A DNA stretch of 64,000 nt from Amylostereum areolatum. Its lineage: Eukaryota > Basidiomycota > Agaricomycetes > Russulales > Stereaceae. This document shows, one piece after another, positions 1-10,700 of the stretch. Each line of letters begins with the position of its first letter. Position 1 is the first letter of the stretch. The DNA lies in contig SAXG01000076.1 of assembly GCA_012932865.1 (NCBI GenBank), positions 62,001-126,000 of the forward strand, in the 5' to 3' direction. The notes below the pieces were generated by a model. That model made no database searches. It was not told where the DNA came from and saw only the letters and a list, made by a program, of their open reading frames with translations. A program made the position numbers and the translations under genes.

Positions 1-1
1 A

Positions 2-865
2 ACCCCGCCCCCTATCCCTCATTCCTACGTCCGCACCCCGACCACGCTCGAGATCCCGTCACCCAGGATCCCCGAGTCACCGCACAGCGACGTAAACATG
101 ATTCTGTCGACCCCGACGGAAGACCGTTCAAGCGAATCAGAGAGTTCAGACTCCCCGATGCATCGGGTGAGGAAGAACTTCAAGGAACTCAAGAAGATAG
201 TCGATCGGATGATGGAAGACCGCGCTCGCCGGAGACAGGAACTCAACCTAACGGACGAGTCGGACAGTTCAGCGGACAAATCGGACAGCTCGGCGGACAA
301 ATCGGAGAAGGACGACAGGACGAAGGAAGTAGCCGAGAATCCCTCGGACCCATGGAGCGACGAACCAACCACGTGGACGCAAGAAAAGTGGGACGCGATT
401 CCCTCGAAGCCGCGGAAACACTGCTGGAAATGCGGCAAGCGAGGCCATCTCCGCCGAGATTGTCCCCGTCGCAAGGGCGCTCCCCCTCACTTCCCCCGAT
501 CTCGGTCCTACTATCCCCTCCGACCACAGACTCCTCTTCCTCACCCTCGCCCGGACCGTCCGGATATCAGTTACGGTCCAGGAACACTGATGTCCCACCC
601 CCACCTCCGACGTACCGACGCTACCGCCCGCGCCCACAGGCAGCTTCTGGGATTCCTCACGCGACGCGAAAGCCTGACGCACGAAGCCGCCCAGCACGCC
701 ACTGAGCAGTGGCTGTACTGGGAGGACGCAATGCTCCGCACTCAACAAGAACCACCCTCGCGCTTCAATCACTCCTGGCGCGTCGACGATCTCTTCTGGA
801 AAGAGACAGATTGGGACTTGCAGGAAGCGGAGGAGTCGAAGGATCACTGGCCGGAGCCTTGGTAA
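2..865 (+). CDS. Gag-like zinc-knuckle protein, 5'-truncated by window edge
   Basis: The frame is open from base 2 through the first visible ATG at 98, so the true start is probably outside the window; from that ATG it is 255 aa. It contains one CX2CX4HX4C zinc knuckle (C-W-K-C-G-K-R-G-H-L-R-R-D-C, near residue 109-122) preceded by an acidic/serine repeat (two copies of a DSSADKS-like unit) and followed by a basic RRK run and a Pro/Arg-rich stretch. These are normal traits of retrotransposon Gag nucleocapsid domains, which bind element RNA. Its place just upstream of a polypurine tract and LTR supports this. A cellular CCHC protein cannot be excluded but is less likely. Confidence 0.7.
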   Translation, partial: TPPPIPHSYVRTPTTLEIPSPRIPESPHSDVNMILSTPTEDRSSESESSDSPMHRVRKNFKELKKIVDRMMEDRARRRQELNLTDESDSSADKSDSSADKSEKDDRTKEVAENPSDPWSDEPTTWTQEKWDAIPSKPRKHCWKCGKRGHLRRDCPRRKGAPPHFPRSRSYYPLRPQTPLPHPRPDRPDISYGPGTLMSHPHLRRTDATARAHRQLLGFLTRRESLTHEAAQHATEQWLYWEDAMLRTQQEPPSRFNHSWRVDDLFWKETDWDLQEAEESKDHWPEPW

Positions 866-907
866 GCGCACGGACGAACTTTTACCCATCATGTGCACTC
901 GGACTTT

Positions 908-910
<3 letters not shown>

Positions 911-946
<36 letters not shown>
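911..946 (+). repeat. (CAT)12 microsatellite
   Basis: Twelve perfect CAT units lie just after the Gag-like stop codon. On the opposite strand they spell a run of ATG codons, which produces a spurious Met-rich reading frame. Confidence 0.95.
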
Positions 947-1283
947 TGCCGTCACGCTTTCACGACTCATCGTTACGATACTCTTCGGACTGATCACGGA
1001 CTGCGCCCTCACTCGTACGCATATTTTCCTCGGACTTCTCTACTGTACCGGTTCCTATCGCTATGAGGAAGGCGAAACACTTGGTATTCTCTACGCGACG
1101 CGCTGGCCGCGCCGTTTACTTACGACTCAGTTTTGATTATGTACAAATCATCGCTTACGATTGCTGGCAATGATTACATCATTGCCCCTCCGCATCGTAA
1201 GGATAAAAGGGAAAGCTATAAAGACCACAACACCCTCAGACATCGTCTAAACAAACCCACTCGCACCACCCACACCAACCGAT

Positions 1284-1670
1284 ATGTCTTCCACCCTCGC
1301 CCCCTCATCGCGCAACCTCTCCACCACCGACTCCACTCCTCACACCACTCCTCCTCCCTCGCCCGTCCCTTCGCGCACTCCCACGCCCGATCCACGCGAC
1401 GACGAACTCCTTCGTCATCTCAAGCGAGTCACGGAGCTCCTAAGCCGTCCGGACGTCGCTCGCGCCCTGAAGAGGCCGAGAAGCCTCGACGAAGAAGCAC
1501 TGCAGGAATCGAAGCGGAGGTGCGGCATCAAAGGAGTCTTCAAGAGGCATGGACCCCGGTTCAGAGACCCCGACGACCCCGTCATGACGGCGAGGATAGG
1601 GCATAGGCTGGGATCTCCCACGATAGACAAAGAAGATATGAAAGTAGTAGAGTCGTGGGTAAAGCGGTAG
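1284..1670 (+). CDS. Small ORF 2 of the retroelement, unknown function
   Basis: 128 codons, starting at an ATG about 420 nt after the Gag-like stop. The N-terminal third is Ser/Thr/Pro-rich; the C-terminal part is charged and helical-looking (DDELLRHLKRVTELL, then basic KR patches). No catalytic retroelement motif (protease DTG/DSG, RT YxDD, integrase HHCC) is present. It lies inside the retroelement, so it may be an accessory product or a remnant. I do not recognise a family. Confidence 0.4.
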   Translation: MSSTLAPSSRNLSTTDSTPHTTPPPSPVPSRTPTPDPRDDELLRHLKRVTELLSRPDVARALKRPRSLDEEALQESKRRCGIKGVFKRHGPRFRDPDDPVMTARIGHRLGSPTIDKEDMKVVESWVKR

Positions 1671-1742
1671 AATAGAATTCTATCGTTGAGGTCCGGACAA
1701 GGATATAAAGAGTGAACATCAGAAAGCGACAAACCCAGAAGC

Positions 1743-2114
1743 ATGATGCAATCAGCACAATCACCCGATCTCGCGATTTTCAATACACCCACTCCACGCT
1801 GGCTCATCGCCGTCATCAGCATCATCGTAGGACTTACGATCCTCACATTCATCGCATCAACAATATTCCTTCTCCAATGGCGGAGAGCGAGCGATCGACA
1901 GCATGTTCAAGACATCCCACTAGAACCGCTTCGATTCAGGAATCTACGAGACGTAGATTCTAGAGAGGGGGATAGTGTTACAACTTGTCCAAGGTACTTC
2001 ATTTCCCATTGCCTTACTAGGAAGGACATCGCTAAACGACGGATTACGACTGTGCCCCAGCTCGTAACCGTCTCAACGACGCTGCCACAGATCGTCACCG
2101 TCCCAACGGCATAG
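1743..2114 (+). CDS. Small ORF 3 with one membrane segment, runs into the LTR
   Basis: 123 codons starting 73 nt after ORF 2. Residues about 20-45 form a strongly hydrophobic stretch (WLIAVISIIVGLTILTF then ASTIFLL) followed by a basic RR, the pattern of a single-pass membrane anchor. The last third of the frame lies inside the LTR (from 1976) and reads through its 41-bp tandem repeat, so the C-terminus may be incidental. A membrane protein at this site recalls the third-ORF position of some LTR elements, but nothing here shows fusion-protein or receptor-binding features. Confidence 0.4.
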   Translation: MMQSAQSPDLAIFNTPTPRWLIAVISIIVGLTILTFIASTIFLLQWRRASDRQHVQDIPLEPLRFRNLRDVDSREGDSVTTCPRYFISHCLTRKDIAKRRITTVPQLVTVSTTLPQIVTVPTA

Positions 2115-2177
2115 CCTCGACGGTGCCACAGTTCGTCACCGTCCCAACGGCATAGCCTCGACGGTGCCACAGTTCGT
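2081..2177 (+). repeat. 41-bp tandem repeat in LTR U3
   Basis: Two near-perfect 41-bp units (2081-2121 and 2122-2162) plus a partial third, preceded by a 30-bp degenerate copy at 2051. Each unit carries GTGCCACAG-TCGTCACCG. U3 tandem repeats often act as enhancers in LTR elements; that role is inferred. Confidence 0.85.
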
Positions 2178-2228
2178 CTCCGTAGATACTTGATACAACC
2201 ATCGCCGAATGTACATATATTTACTCGA

Positions 2229-2250
2229 CCTCCTTTCTTATAAAAGGAGG
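2229..2250 (+). promoter_or_regulatory. LTR core promoter: TATA box held in a hairpin
   Basis: TATAAAA at 2239-2245 lies within an inverted repeat, CCTCCTTT (2229-2236) against AAAGGAGG (2243-2250). A second stem-loop follows at about 2253-2279 (AACGAG...CTCGTT). Likely the retroelement transcription start region. Confidence 0.55.
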
Positions 2251-2514
2251 CTCAACGAGCGAGCTATTCCCCAGCTCGTTCTCTTTGTAAATACAGGACT
2301 GTTCTGAATAAGAACCTCCTCTTAAGCACTAAAGAGAATCCTAAGCATACTAAGTCGATAGGCTCGCCTAAGTCTTCCGCGAAGACTTACTGCTTTATCT
2401 ATCGACCTTCACCTTCGTATAAACCGAGACGTCTGGATCACCTGATCCCACCTCTCACGCGTAAGAGTACTGTAGCCTGAGCCGCTTGTCACGTGATAAG
2501 GACCGTCCATAACA

Positions 2515-3350
2515 GCACCCCAAAACCCTATGAGTGTGTAAGGCGCGAGACATAGAACACACTGTCATACCGGAAATAAAGCAAAAGGCGACTTGATCGA
2601 CTCCTTGAATCAGCCATCATCCCTGAGAGCAAGAACATCCATATACGAACGCTCCAGCAAGGAATTGTGTGGGGATGGGTCTGGATGGCGTATACTTCAT
2701 CCGAACCCGACTGACTACGAGCGAAACGCACCGTAAATAATCATTTCATTGTGTACACGGTCGCTGATGGTAGCTGAGAAAGGCATCAGCGAGGGGAGGA
2801 AATCAAAGAGTAGGATGCACGTACAGCATCTACTAATCCTGAGCTTTGCTGCTTCCATATCCTCTTTACTAAAACCCCCCTACGCTTGAGTCTTCGCAAC
2901 TTGTGGATTGTGACGATGAGTACGCACCGCGAGGGATCCGGCACCTCAGAGATTCTGTCGTTGTCAGCTCTGCTGTTAGCCTTGAGGCCGCCGTCTTTGT
3001 CTCCCGAGGTACGTCGCGACTGAAGCTTGAAGCTTGAGCTGCGCTGATCCGGCGATCCTATCGTTGGGTTTGACGGAGAATTGAGAAATGACAGGAGTCC
3101 GTAAATGGTGTGGGACAATGGTACAGATGACGATGATGGCGAAAGCGTGCGGTGTGGATCGTAGCGAGGATATGGTAGTGATGGAGTGGATGGAGGCGAA
3201 GCATGAGGAGAAAAGGCGGAGCCGCCAGAATTGCGTCATTCCCACGAGTTGCAGTAAACAACAATTCGAAAGTTCGACGTTTGACCTTCCTCGCTATTGT
3301 AACTGTAATATAGCGTGCAGTTTGTCCTTGACACATTTATTGTCTGAATT
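2515..3350. other. Intergenic, no supported gene
   Basis: Flank to the right of the LTR. Only short uncorroborated frames are present; none has splice-compatible neighbours or a recognisable motif. It holds one heptamer run (3022-3037). Confidence 0.5.
3022..3037. repeat. AAGCTTG heptamer run
   Basis: GAAGCTTGAAGCTTGA: two overlapping units of a 7-nt motif that recurs at several intergenic sites in this window. Confidence 0.8.
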
Positions 3351-6300
3351 TCACCCCGTCCGATCAGCATTCCCCGCCTGCCCCACGCCGATATGCTCGC
3401 TCGTCCCTATCTTGAGCTGCCGCAGTTCTTCCACCAAGCCGTCGTCATTCCGTTCATGAACAATACCACGAACGTATCTTTCGCCACCTATAGCCTCCCT
3501 CTTGTCACGAATCTTCCGGGAAACCATCTTGTGTTCAAGCCGGCGAGGCCAACTGCGACGCGTGAAGCGACTGGCTTGAACACCCTTGGCGGCGATGGAG
3601 CGTAGGCGACGCATGAATTCGTACTCCGCGATGTAATCCCACTCCCCAATCCAGATAGCACTAGCCTCCCACTCGTCGAAAGTGGGCCATAAAGCACAAT
3701 CACCTTCGACGCCCAGGATAGCATCGACCTCGGACTGCGCTAAAGTCTCGGAAGTCATGATTTGTTGGCTCGTAGTATTCTCGTAAACGGCCGACACGCA
3801 TACACCTGACGGAGGCTCCAGTCCCCGATGAGCAGGGAGACCAAATTCAATAGCCAACCGCCAGGCTAGACCGCCTCGCCACAGAAGGCTTCGGGAGCCG
3901 GGGTGCGTCAGGATGTCTACCACATGTCGACGGTAGCAATCAAAAGAATCACCGAGAATCCGCGAGTGGCTGACATTCGGAGCCCCGTTGTGCTTGTCCT
4001 GGTGCTGCGTCGGTACGAGCCATCTGAATGGGCACCCGCGACCAAGAAACCAAGCCGCTACGGCGGCTGACGAGGGCTGACTCCCAGAGCGGTCCTGCAA
4101 TGCCAAAACACGAACACTGCTTCGGTAGGGGAGGAGGAGGAGACCTTGTGAAGGAGGGGTGGTCGATTCCACGACTTCGACACGGTAGGGCTTAGAAGTG
4201 TCTAGGCATTGTAGCTCGGGAGGAAGGAGGGGGCAAATGGGATTTAGGAGCGCTGCATATCCAGGCGGGCAGGAGTCATCTTCGGGGGAGGACTCAGTGG
4301 CGTTGGCGGCGGTCGTAAACTGTGGTAAACCGATCCTTTCCGTCGGTGAAGATGAGCGGTCTGAGCGCCCAGAGAGTGGCGCGTCAAGCGTGTCTGGTGA
4401 AAAAGTAGTAGGGGCATTCGCGCTTCCTCCTTCAAGGCGAGGTCCCTTCATCTCGACGTGTGGCTCCAACAAGTTCTTTTGTACCAGTTGAGGGTCACCG
4501 ACCGCAGAACCGCTTGGAACCATGATGGTCATGGACCCGTCCTCGATACTGGCGGATTCATCGGGGCTCGTACACCCTCCCCCCCTTGCATTGCTGGGGG
4601 GCGTGGAGACGAAGGGAGGTTCTTCGTCCGAGTCCCACAAACTCACAGCGTCTTCGCTGGACGCGCTGGAGTGCGTAGGTGGTTCGCGTACCAAAACGGC
4701 AGCCAACCCTTCCCCCTTGGCCTCGTCGTCGCCGTGGGATAGATGCGAACGCGCACGCAAAGGTGCGGTGGCGATAGATTCTTCATCATAACCGCTCAGA
4801 CTCGCAGCACCTTCATCAAGCCACAAGCTAGGGTGTGCGGGCGGATTGCAAGCCGGGCGTTCCATGACGCTGAGCAGCCCTCCCCGTTCGTAGCTGTCAT
4901 CGTGTTGCTCAGGGAGACGGAGTGGCCTGTCAGACCCGCTATTGGAGCACATGCCGCCGGGTCCATCGATCTCTGAATAACGGTGGCCTTTTTGCATCTC
5001 TTCCCCAGGGACCCCTTCGTGGCGGGCTGTCGAATGCTGGCTTCGTGCTCGCATGCATCCTAAACGTAAGGAGATCTGGTTTCAATGCAAGTCTTAAGCG
5101 GTAGAGAAACCGCCGTACATACCAGGCGCGCGGCTCCCCTTGGGGGCTCTAAGGGGCGTAGCGCCGCCATCTCTGGACATATGCCCGATGTGTGATTTCC
5201 CGCCGCAATCCACAGCATGCCGGTCCAGGATTCGAGGGTGTAACGGATAAGGCATGGAGGAACCTTGCGACCTTTGAGACCCCCTAAACCGCCATCTGTC
5301 CTCCTCGAGGTAGCGCCTGACCTCTCGCTGGCCGCCCCGTCCAGCATTGATGTAAGGGTTGCTTGGGGACGGAGATGCATGAGGCCAAAAACGATCACTT
5401 TGCATGAATGAGTTGTTCTCATGACGTTGCCGTGGGACGAGTGGGGAGGACGACGTGCAAGTGGCTGGGAGTTGACAGGCCCCCTCCTCGTCTAGGTCGA
5501 ATGAAGGATAGAGGGACGGGTTAAGCGCACTGATTTCCGTATTCCCTTCGTCGCCTGGGGTCCACGTATAACAAAACGGCACGCCGTGAAGGATCCATTC
5601 CTGCACAGGGGGTATGCGTCGTGGAGGTTCGTGGAGGTCGATGAAGGCGCCGATCATCGGAGCGCGGTGAATCCCCCAGCACTCTATAAACTGAATCCAA
5701 GGTGCATCCTGGCGAGGCCACACGCGTCCGTCGACGGGGACGGATCTCCAGTCAGATCCTATGTGGTGAATTATGACGTTGATGTATCCCATCCAATCCA
5801 GAATGCCCCGACGCGCATCCCTCAGGATGGCAATCCATTTGTCATACATAGCAAAGGGGGAAAGTGTAGAGAGTCGACGGCGGGGAATGGGGTTGAATTG
5901 TAGGCCCACTGTATGTTGGAGCAAGAGTCCAACGTCTTCGACTTGTCTCATAAGCTGATCGATGGAGCAGGCGTCGTCCGGCCTGAGGAAGCGAGACAAA
6001 CTGTCGCCAGAGATGTACTTCACATCCTTTCCCCGATCATACAGCCATGCGTCCCGCTGAGGTCCTTCTGCACGAGGTATGTAAGGCGCCCAGAACCTTG
6101 CCCTCTCGTAACAGGAAGGTTGCAACCAATCGTGATGTGCAGCGCCCTCCGTCAGACTTGTCGTTTGATTTTGGTACTGCAAGTTCATGGAGCTCCGTGG
6201 TTTGGGATGAAAGTATGGGCGAGCGTGAGGAATTGGTTCGGGAAATCCAACGGAGACCCAGAGACCTCTGACGCAAGGGTCACAATGGAAGACCGGAGTG

Positions 6301-6452
6301 ATAAGCGACCCGTTGGGATGGATAAGGAGAACATTCATGGGGGAATAGGCGGGACCTGTGCCCGAAAGCCATTCGTTGAGGTGTTGTAACGAGAAAAAGC
6401 GATGAGGTGTAGGATCTAAAATGAGAAATCGCTGATCAGAAGGGCTTTCGAG
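3351..6452 (-). CDS. Large hypothetical protein, at least 1012 aa, 5' exon unresolved
   Basis: Two exons are clear: 6452-5123 and 5059-3351, joined across a 63-nt intron (GTATGT...TTTAG, 5122-5060) that keeps phase (1/2). The frame of the first is open back to a TTTCAG acceptor at 6453, upstream of the first in-frame ATG (6338), so a short 5' exon is probably missing from this model; an ATG at 6535 is the obvious candidate but the junction does not fit simply. N-terminal region: aromatic- and proline-rich blocks (RFFSLQHLNEWL, WIQFIECWGIH, FCYTWTPG). Middle: about 300 aa of low-complexity acidic/Ser sequence. C-terminus: a second aromatic domain and a basic tail (RRSWPRRLEHK). It resembles, from memory, multicopy hypothetical proteins of agaricomycetes; no function is assigned. 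Confidence 0.65.
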
Positions 6453-7725
6453 CTGAAATTAGTAGCGGTTGGAGGCGGCATACGTAGGGGTCTCGTGTCG
6501 CAGAGATCGCCAAAGGCGTCGACAGGAGTAGCCATGGCAAGACTAGTCACCGGAAAGAAAGAGAGCGTAAATCAGACTTCAGAGTGATTTCCTGCCCACA
6601 ACTCTGGATTGAAGTACCGCGACATCCCAGGGACGACTTACTAAGATGCGGCCGCGTCCATCGACTGATTCGACGGCCATCTCTCTTCTCGTCTCTTGTC
6701 TCTTGATGCATCCGACTGTCGACTTCATCGTCGCATCCATGACAGACCTTTCGACCTCTATTTTTCCTGAACGTGGCTGGATGCGGCTATATGGGTATGT
6801 GTTTGCTGTCGTCTCCTTGGTCGTGAGCTCATACAGGATCTCATTTGCCCATGATAACAGAATGCGGGCAGCGGAGGACGCGTATTGCCCTGTCTCATAA
6901 AAATGCCTTCGTCCTCGTACTTCAGCGCCCTACAGTCGTTTCCCGGCACTCCTCAAACCACCTCAAGCTCGCGGCGCGGACTCGGTAGCTTTCCAGCCGT
7001 TGGATTTATTGTCGACACCGTAGCCCCCATAACGAACACAAACCTTCAACTTCTTCGTCGTGCGTGGGTTTCGTTATACTTTTCCGGTCCCACCTACGCG
7101 TTCTTTTTTCTCGTTCCCCCTTCTGCGCACACTTTCATTTTTACTTTCATTTTTACTTCCACTTCTTAAAGACAAAGGCATGCCCAATATTCATGTCCTG
7201 AATTACCTCGTATATCTGACCTGTATTGCGTAGGCTTCTCTCTCCTCGAGCGCCTCGATCTAGATCACCAGTTCGACGAGCCTGCACCTCTCCCACAGCT
7301 CTCTATCGCGCACCGCGCTCTTCCAACCGCTGTCACCACTCACCGCTCTTCACGATTACCGACAACGTATCAGTTTACCTTTTACCCAGCCTCCACCGCC
7401 AGACGCGCGCGCAACATCAGCAGGATATTGCACCTGAATTCGACGAGGCGAGGAGGCGCAAATGGCAGGATATGGGGAAGGCCGTGCTGACGTATGGTCA
7501 AGATGGGGAAGAGGAGAGACAACGCAGAAGGCGAGGCTGCAATCGTGTTCTGTTCGATCTTACTGGCGCGTGCGCTCTGTCGTGCGGGGGTTTACTTAGA
7601 TAAACTTGGTGAAACCTCGGGCCCATCGAGCTCGCAACATGATCTCGGACAATACTATCATTTGTGTGTATCAAAATATACATGTCGATTATGACACGTC
7701 TCCCCAAACATGTCCCAATATGTTC
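6453..7725. other. Intergenic / unresolved
   Basis: Contains the expected 5' exon and promoter of the minus-strand gene to the left. At 7226-7700 there are short plus-strand frames with moderately coding-like codon use but no coherent splice model. Nothing is firmly supported. Confidence 0.4.
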
Positions 7726-10700
7726 TTACCTAGTCGTAGAGGGACCGCCTGAGGGGGTGGTGCGAGGTCCTCCTTGACTCCGTAGAGCTGCCCGCGTTAC
7801 CCGCTGTGTTACTTGTGGCCCCGCTGGCGGTGCGCTCGTTGAAGGACTGGACTGGCGCGTCGACTTAGCGGTGGAAGTTTGGGTCGTCGATCCCGTGGCA
7901 ATTTTCCGAGTCCTAGGTGGGCCAATCTTCCGCTTCTTCGGGACTTGGGTTGGAGGAGGATCAGAGGGGCCACCCTCTGGGGGTTGTGACAGGATGTTTT
8001 CTTGCGGGACGTTCTGCATTATTAACATCAGATTAACGCACAGGACGATCTCGAAGGGACGTACATTTCTATCCTCCAGTAGTCAGTCTTTCTTGAGAAT
8101 CTCCTCCTGCAGTTGAGCGACCTGTGCACTAAGCTTTTCAACCTCGTCTTCCTTGCTCTTCAGGAGTTCTTGAGTTTGATGTAAGGCCTTCGTGCCAGTG
8201 TCTTGGTTGTTTTCCAGCTGGTTGCGCAACTCGTGGATCAAGGCATGAAGACCTTTTGAGTTTTGCACAAGATCGTTATGAGTACTCTTGAGAGTTTTGT
8301 AGTCCTCGTTAAGGGTATAAAGTTCGTTTTCGGCGTCCACGACTTTATTTGACACTTCTGCCACGCTTGCCTCGCGTTCCTCGATGATTGACCCCAGACG
8401 AATGACTACCTCCTTCGCAGAGCACAACTCTTTCCGCGCAGCAACTTTCTCGCTCACGGCGTTTTCCACCTACAGCCTACGATCAGTCTAGGCATTGTAG
8501 GATAGTGGAGCAGCCTACTTACCTCATCACGAAGACTCTTCACGTCGTCCGCGTGGTTCTCCCTCAGAGAATCGAGTTGCTCTTGGACAAGTTCTTTTTC
8601 ATTCAACGCGGCGTCCAGCTTACAAAGAGTCAGTACTCGTACCATCTACTATGTAGTGGGGATGGGTACCTCAAAATGCAAGTTCTCGGGCACGTAATGA
8701 CTGAGCTCCTCCCGTCGAGATTCGTTCTGGTTTAGTGCCGCATGTAACTGCAACATGTTTACAGGTTTAACGATCGGACGGAAACGGCGAAGAAAAAGGC
8801 AACCTTATCGCGCAGATCTTCCACTTCCAATTCGTGAATCACAGTCGAGGCTTCAAGCTCTTCCCGATGGACCTCCTCTTGGGAAGCATTCCTCTCACTC
8901 AAAGCTTTTTCCGATAAAGTCAGCTTCTCCTGGACAGCCTGCATTTCATTCTGTGGTTCGTGATCACGAATACAGTGTCTGTTCGAATACCTGCCCACCT
9001 GAAGCTGCAAGATAACCACTAAGTCAGGTATCAGATGATATGACGAAAACACCGACTTGATTGTGTAGATCTTGGACTTCAGCCACATGGTTTCTTGTCA
9101 AGGATTCGACCTCTTCCCGGCGAGCCTGTTGCTCAAGCAGCGCCTGTCAGTTGAAGTTCGGTCGCTTGCGCTTCCCACTGGGCGTGGACAGTCAGCGAAC
9201 GTTAGCCCGTCGACTCTGCGAAAGACGTAGCAAAGATACCAACTTGGTCGTGAAGGTCTCGCACTTCGGTCGCATGGGTTTTCATCAAGAGATCGACTTG
9301 CGCTTCCAATTGCGCTACCGACTTAGCGCGGATATTCAGCGCAGGTACCACGGAACGCAAGTAAGAGACGTTACCTCGCTGCGAATGTCTTGGAGCTCCT
9401 TCGCATAGTTCGCCGCGGCCGAATTGAACTGAGTTTGGTAGGCGTCCTTGTCACCCTGGGCTTCGTCCAGCTGGAAATGATCAGTCATCGACACAGCGAA
9501 AGATGTACTGAAAATGCTTACTTTGGTCTGCAGGTCTCGTACTTTCTCTGCATGCTTTGCGTTAAGAGACATGACCTCCTCCCGGTGAGCGTCTTGCTCT
9601 AGCAGTGATGCCTGTCGTTGGCTTTCCTTCTCCGCTTCCAACTGAGCGCAGATGGTCAACGCAAGTAACGCAGAACACAGCGAAGGCACGCTACCTCGCT
9701 GCGAGTACCCCGGAGCTCCTTCGTGTGGTTCGCCGCGGCCGAAGCAAGCTGTTCTCGGGAAGTGTCTTGGTCGCGGTCTCTTTCGCCCTGCGCGGTGTCC
9801 AGCTGGGAACAATCAGCCCGTGGGCGTGGCAACAGATGCCGAGATATGCCTACTTTCGCCCGAAGGTCTCGTACCATCGCCGCATGCTTCGCGTTCAAGG
9901 ACCTGGACTCCTCCTGGTGAACGTCCTGCTGACGCAAAAATTTCTGTCTTTGATTCTCCCTCTCGGCCCTTTCCTCTTCGAGCTGGGCGCGAAGACTCTG
10001 CAGCTCCGTCGCATGGTTCTCCACGGTCGAATCGAGCTGTGCTCGATGAGCGTTTGTCTGACTGTCTATCTTGCCCTGCGCGGTGTCCAGCTGGTCATAA
10101 TCAGCCCAAGGACGTAGCGAAAGACGCCGAGATAGGCTTACTTTGATCTGCAGGTCTCGTACTGCTTTCGCATGCTTTACATTCAGAGACTCGATCTCCT
10201 CCCGGTGAGCGCCTTGCTCTAGCAGCGATTCCTGTCGTTGGCTTTCCTTCGCCTTCGTTTCCGTTTCGAGCTGAGCGCGAAGGCTCTGCAGCTCTGTCGC
10301 ATGGTTCGCCACGGTCGAATCGAGCTGTAGTTGGTAAACTTCCTTGTTACCCTGAGCGTCGTCCAACTGGAAATGATCAGCTCGTGCGCGTGGCGAAGAA
10401 TGTCGAGATAGGCTTACTTTGCTCTGGAGGTCTCGTACGTCCTCCGCATACTTCGCATTCAGAGACCTGACCTCCTCCCGGTGAGCGTCTTGTTCGCGCA
10501 CAGACTCCTGTCGTTGGTCCTCCTTCTCAGCCCTTTCCTCTTCGAGCTGGGCGCGAAGGCTCTGCAGCTCTGTCGCATGGTTTGCCGTGGTCGAATCGAG
10601 CTGTACTTCGTAGGCGTCCTTGTCAAAAAGGACGGTGTCCAGCTAGAAACGGTCAGCCCGTCGGCACAGCGAAAGATATACCAAGATGCTTACTTTGCTC

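Larger units (their letters stand above)
1..2514 (+). mobile_element. 3' half of a non-autonomous LTR retroelement
   Basis: The element enters from the left window edge and ends with a 3' LTR (1976-2514). Seen: a reading frame with a CCHC zinc knuckle, two small ORFs, a purine-rich tract (about 1960-1972) directly before TGTTA, and a terminal TAACA. From family knowledge, a Gag zinc knuckle is normally followed by protease, reverse transcriptase, RNase H and integrase. Here only 1.1 kb separates the Gag-like stop from the LTR and none of those is recognisable. The inference is a gag-only, non-autonomous or internally deleted element. The 5' LTR, primer-binding site and target duplication lie outside the window, so superfamily (Ty3/gypsy is likely from the TGTTA/TAACA ends) is not proven. 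Confidence 0.7.
1976..2514 (+). repeat. 3' long terminal repeat, 539 bp
   Basis: Begins TGTTACAACT immediately after a purine tract (AGAGAGGGGGATAG) and ends CCATAACA; TGTTA and TAACA form the expected short terminal inverted repeat. Inside are a tandem repeat (2081-2177), a TATAAAA box (2239-2245) and two stem-loops after it, consistent with U3-R-U5 order. The second LTR is not in the window, so the ends are inferred from the terminal motifs. Confidence 0.7.

Noticed and set aside
269..1012. Minus-strand 247-codon frame starting with many Met residues
   Set aside because: The Met run is the (CAT)12 microsatellite read on the other strand, and the rest is the shadow of the Gag-like frame.
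1743..2114. Membrane ORF as an envelope protein
   Set aside because: Only a single hydrophobic segment is seen; no signal peptide, cleavage site, Cys pattern or fusion peptide, and part of the frame is LTR.
9605..10146. Repetitive plus-strand frames opposite the coiled-coil gene
   Set aside because: They are antisense images of the repeated exons; only the minus strand gives heptads and correct splice sites.
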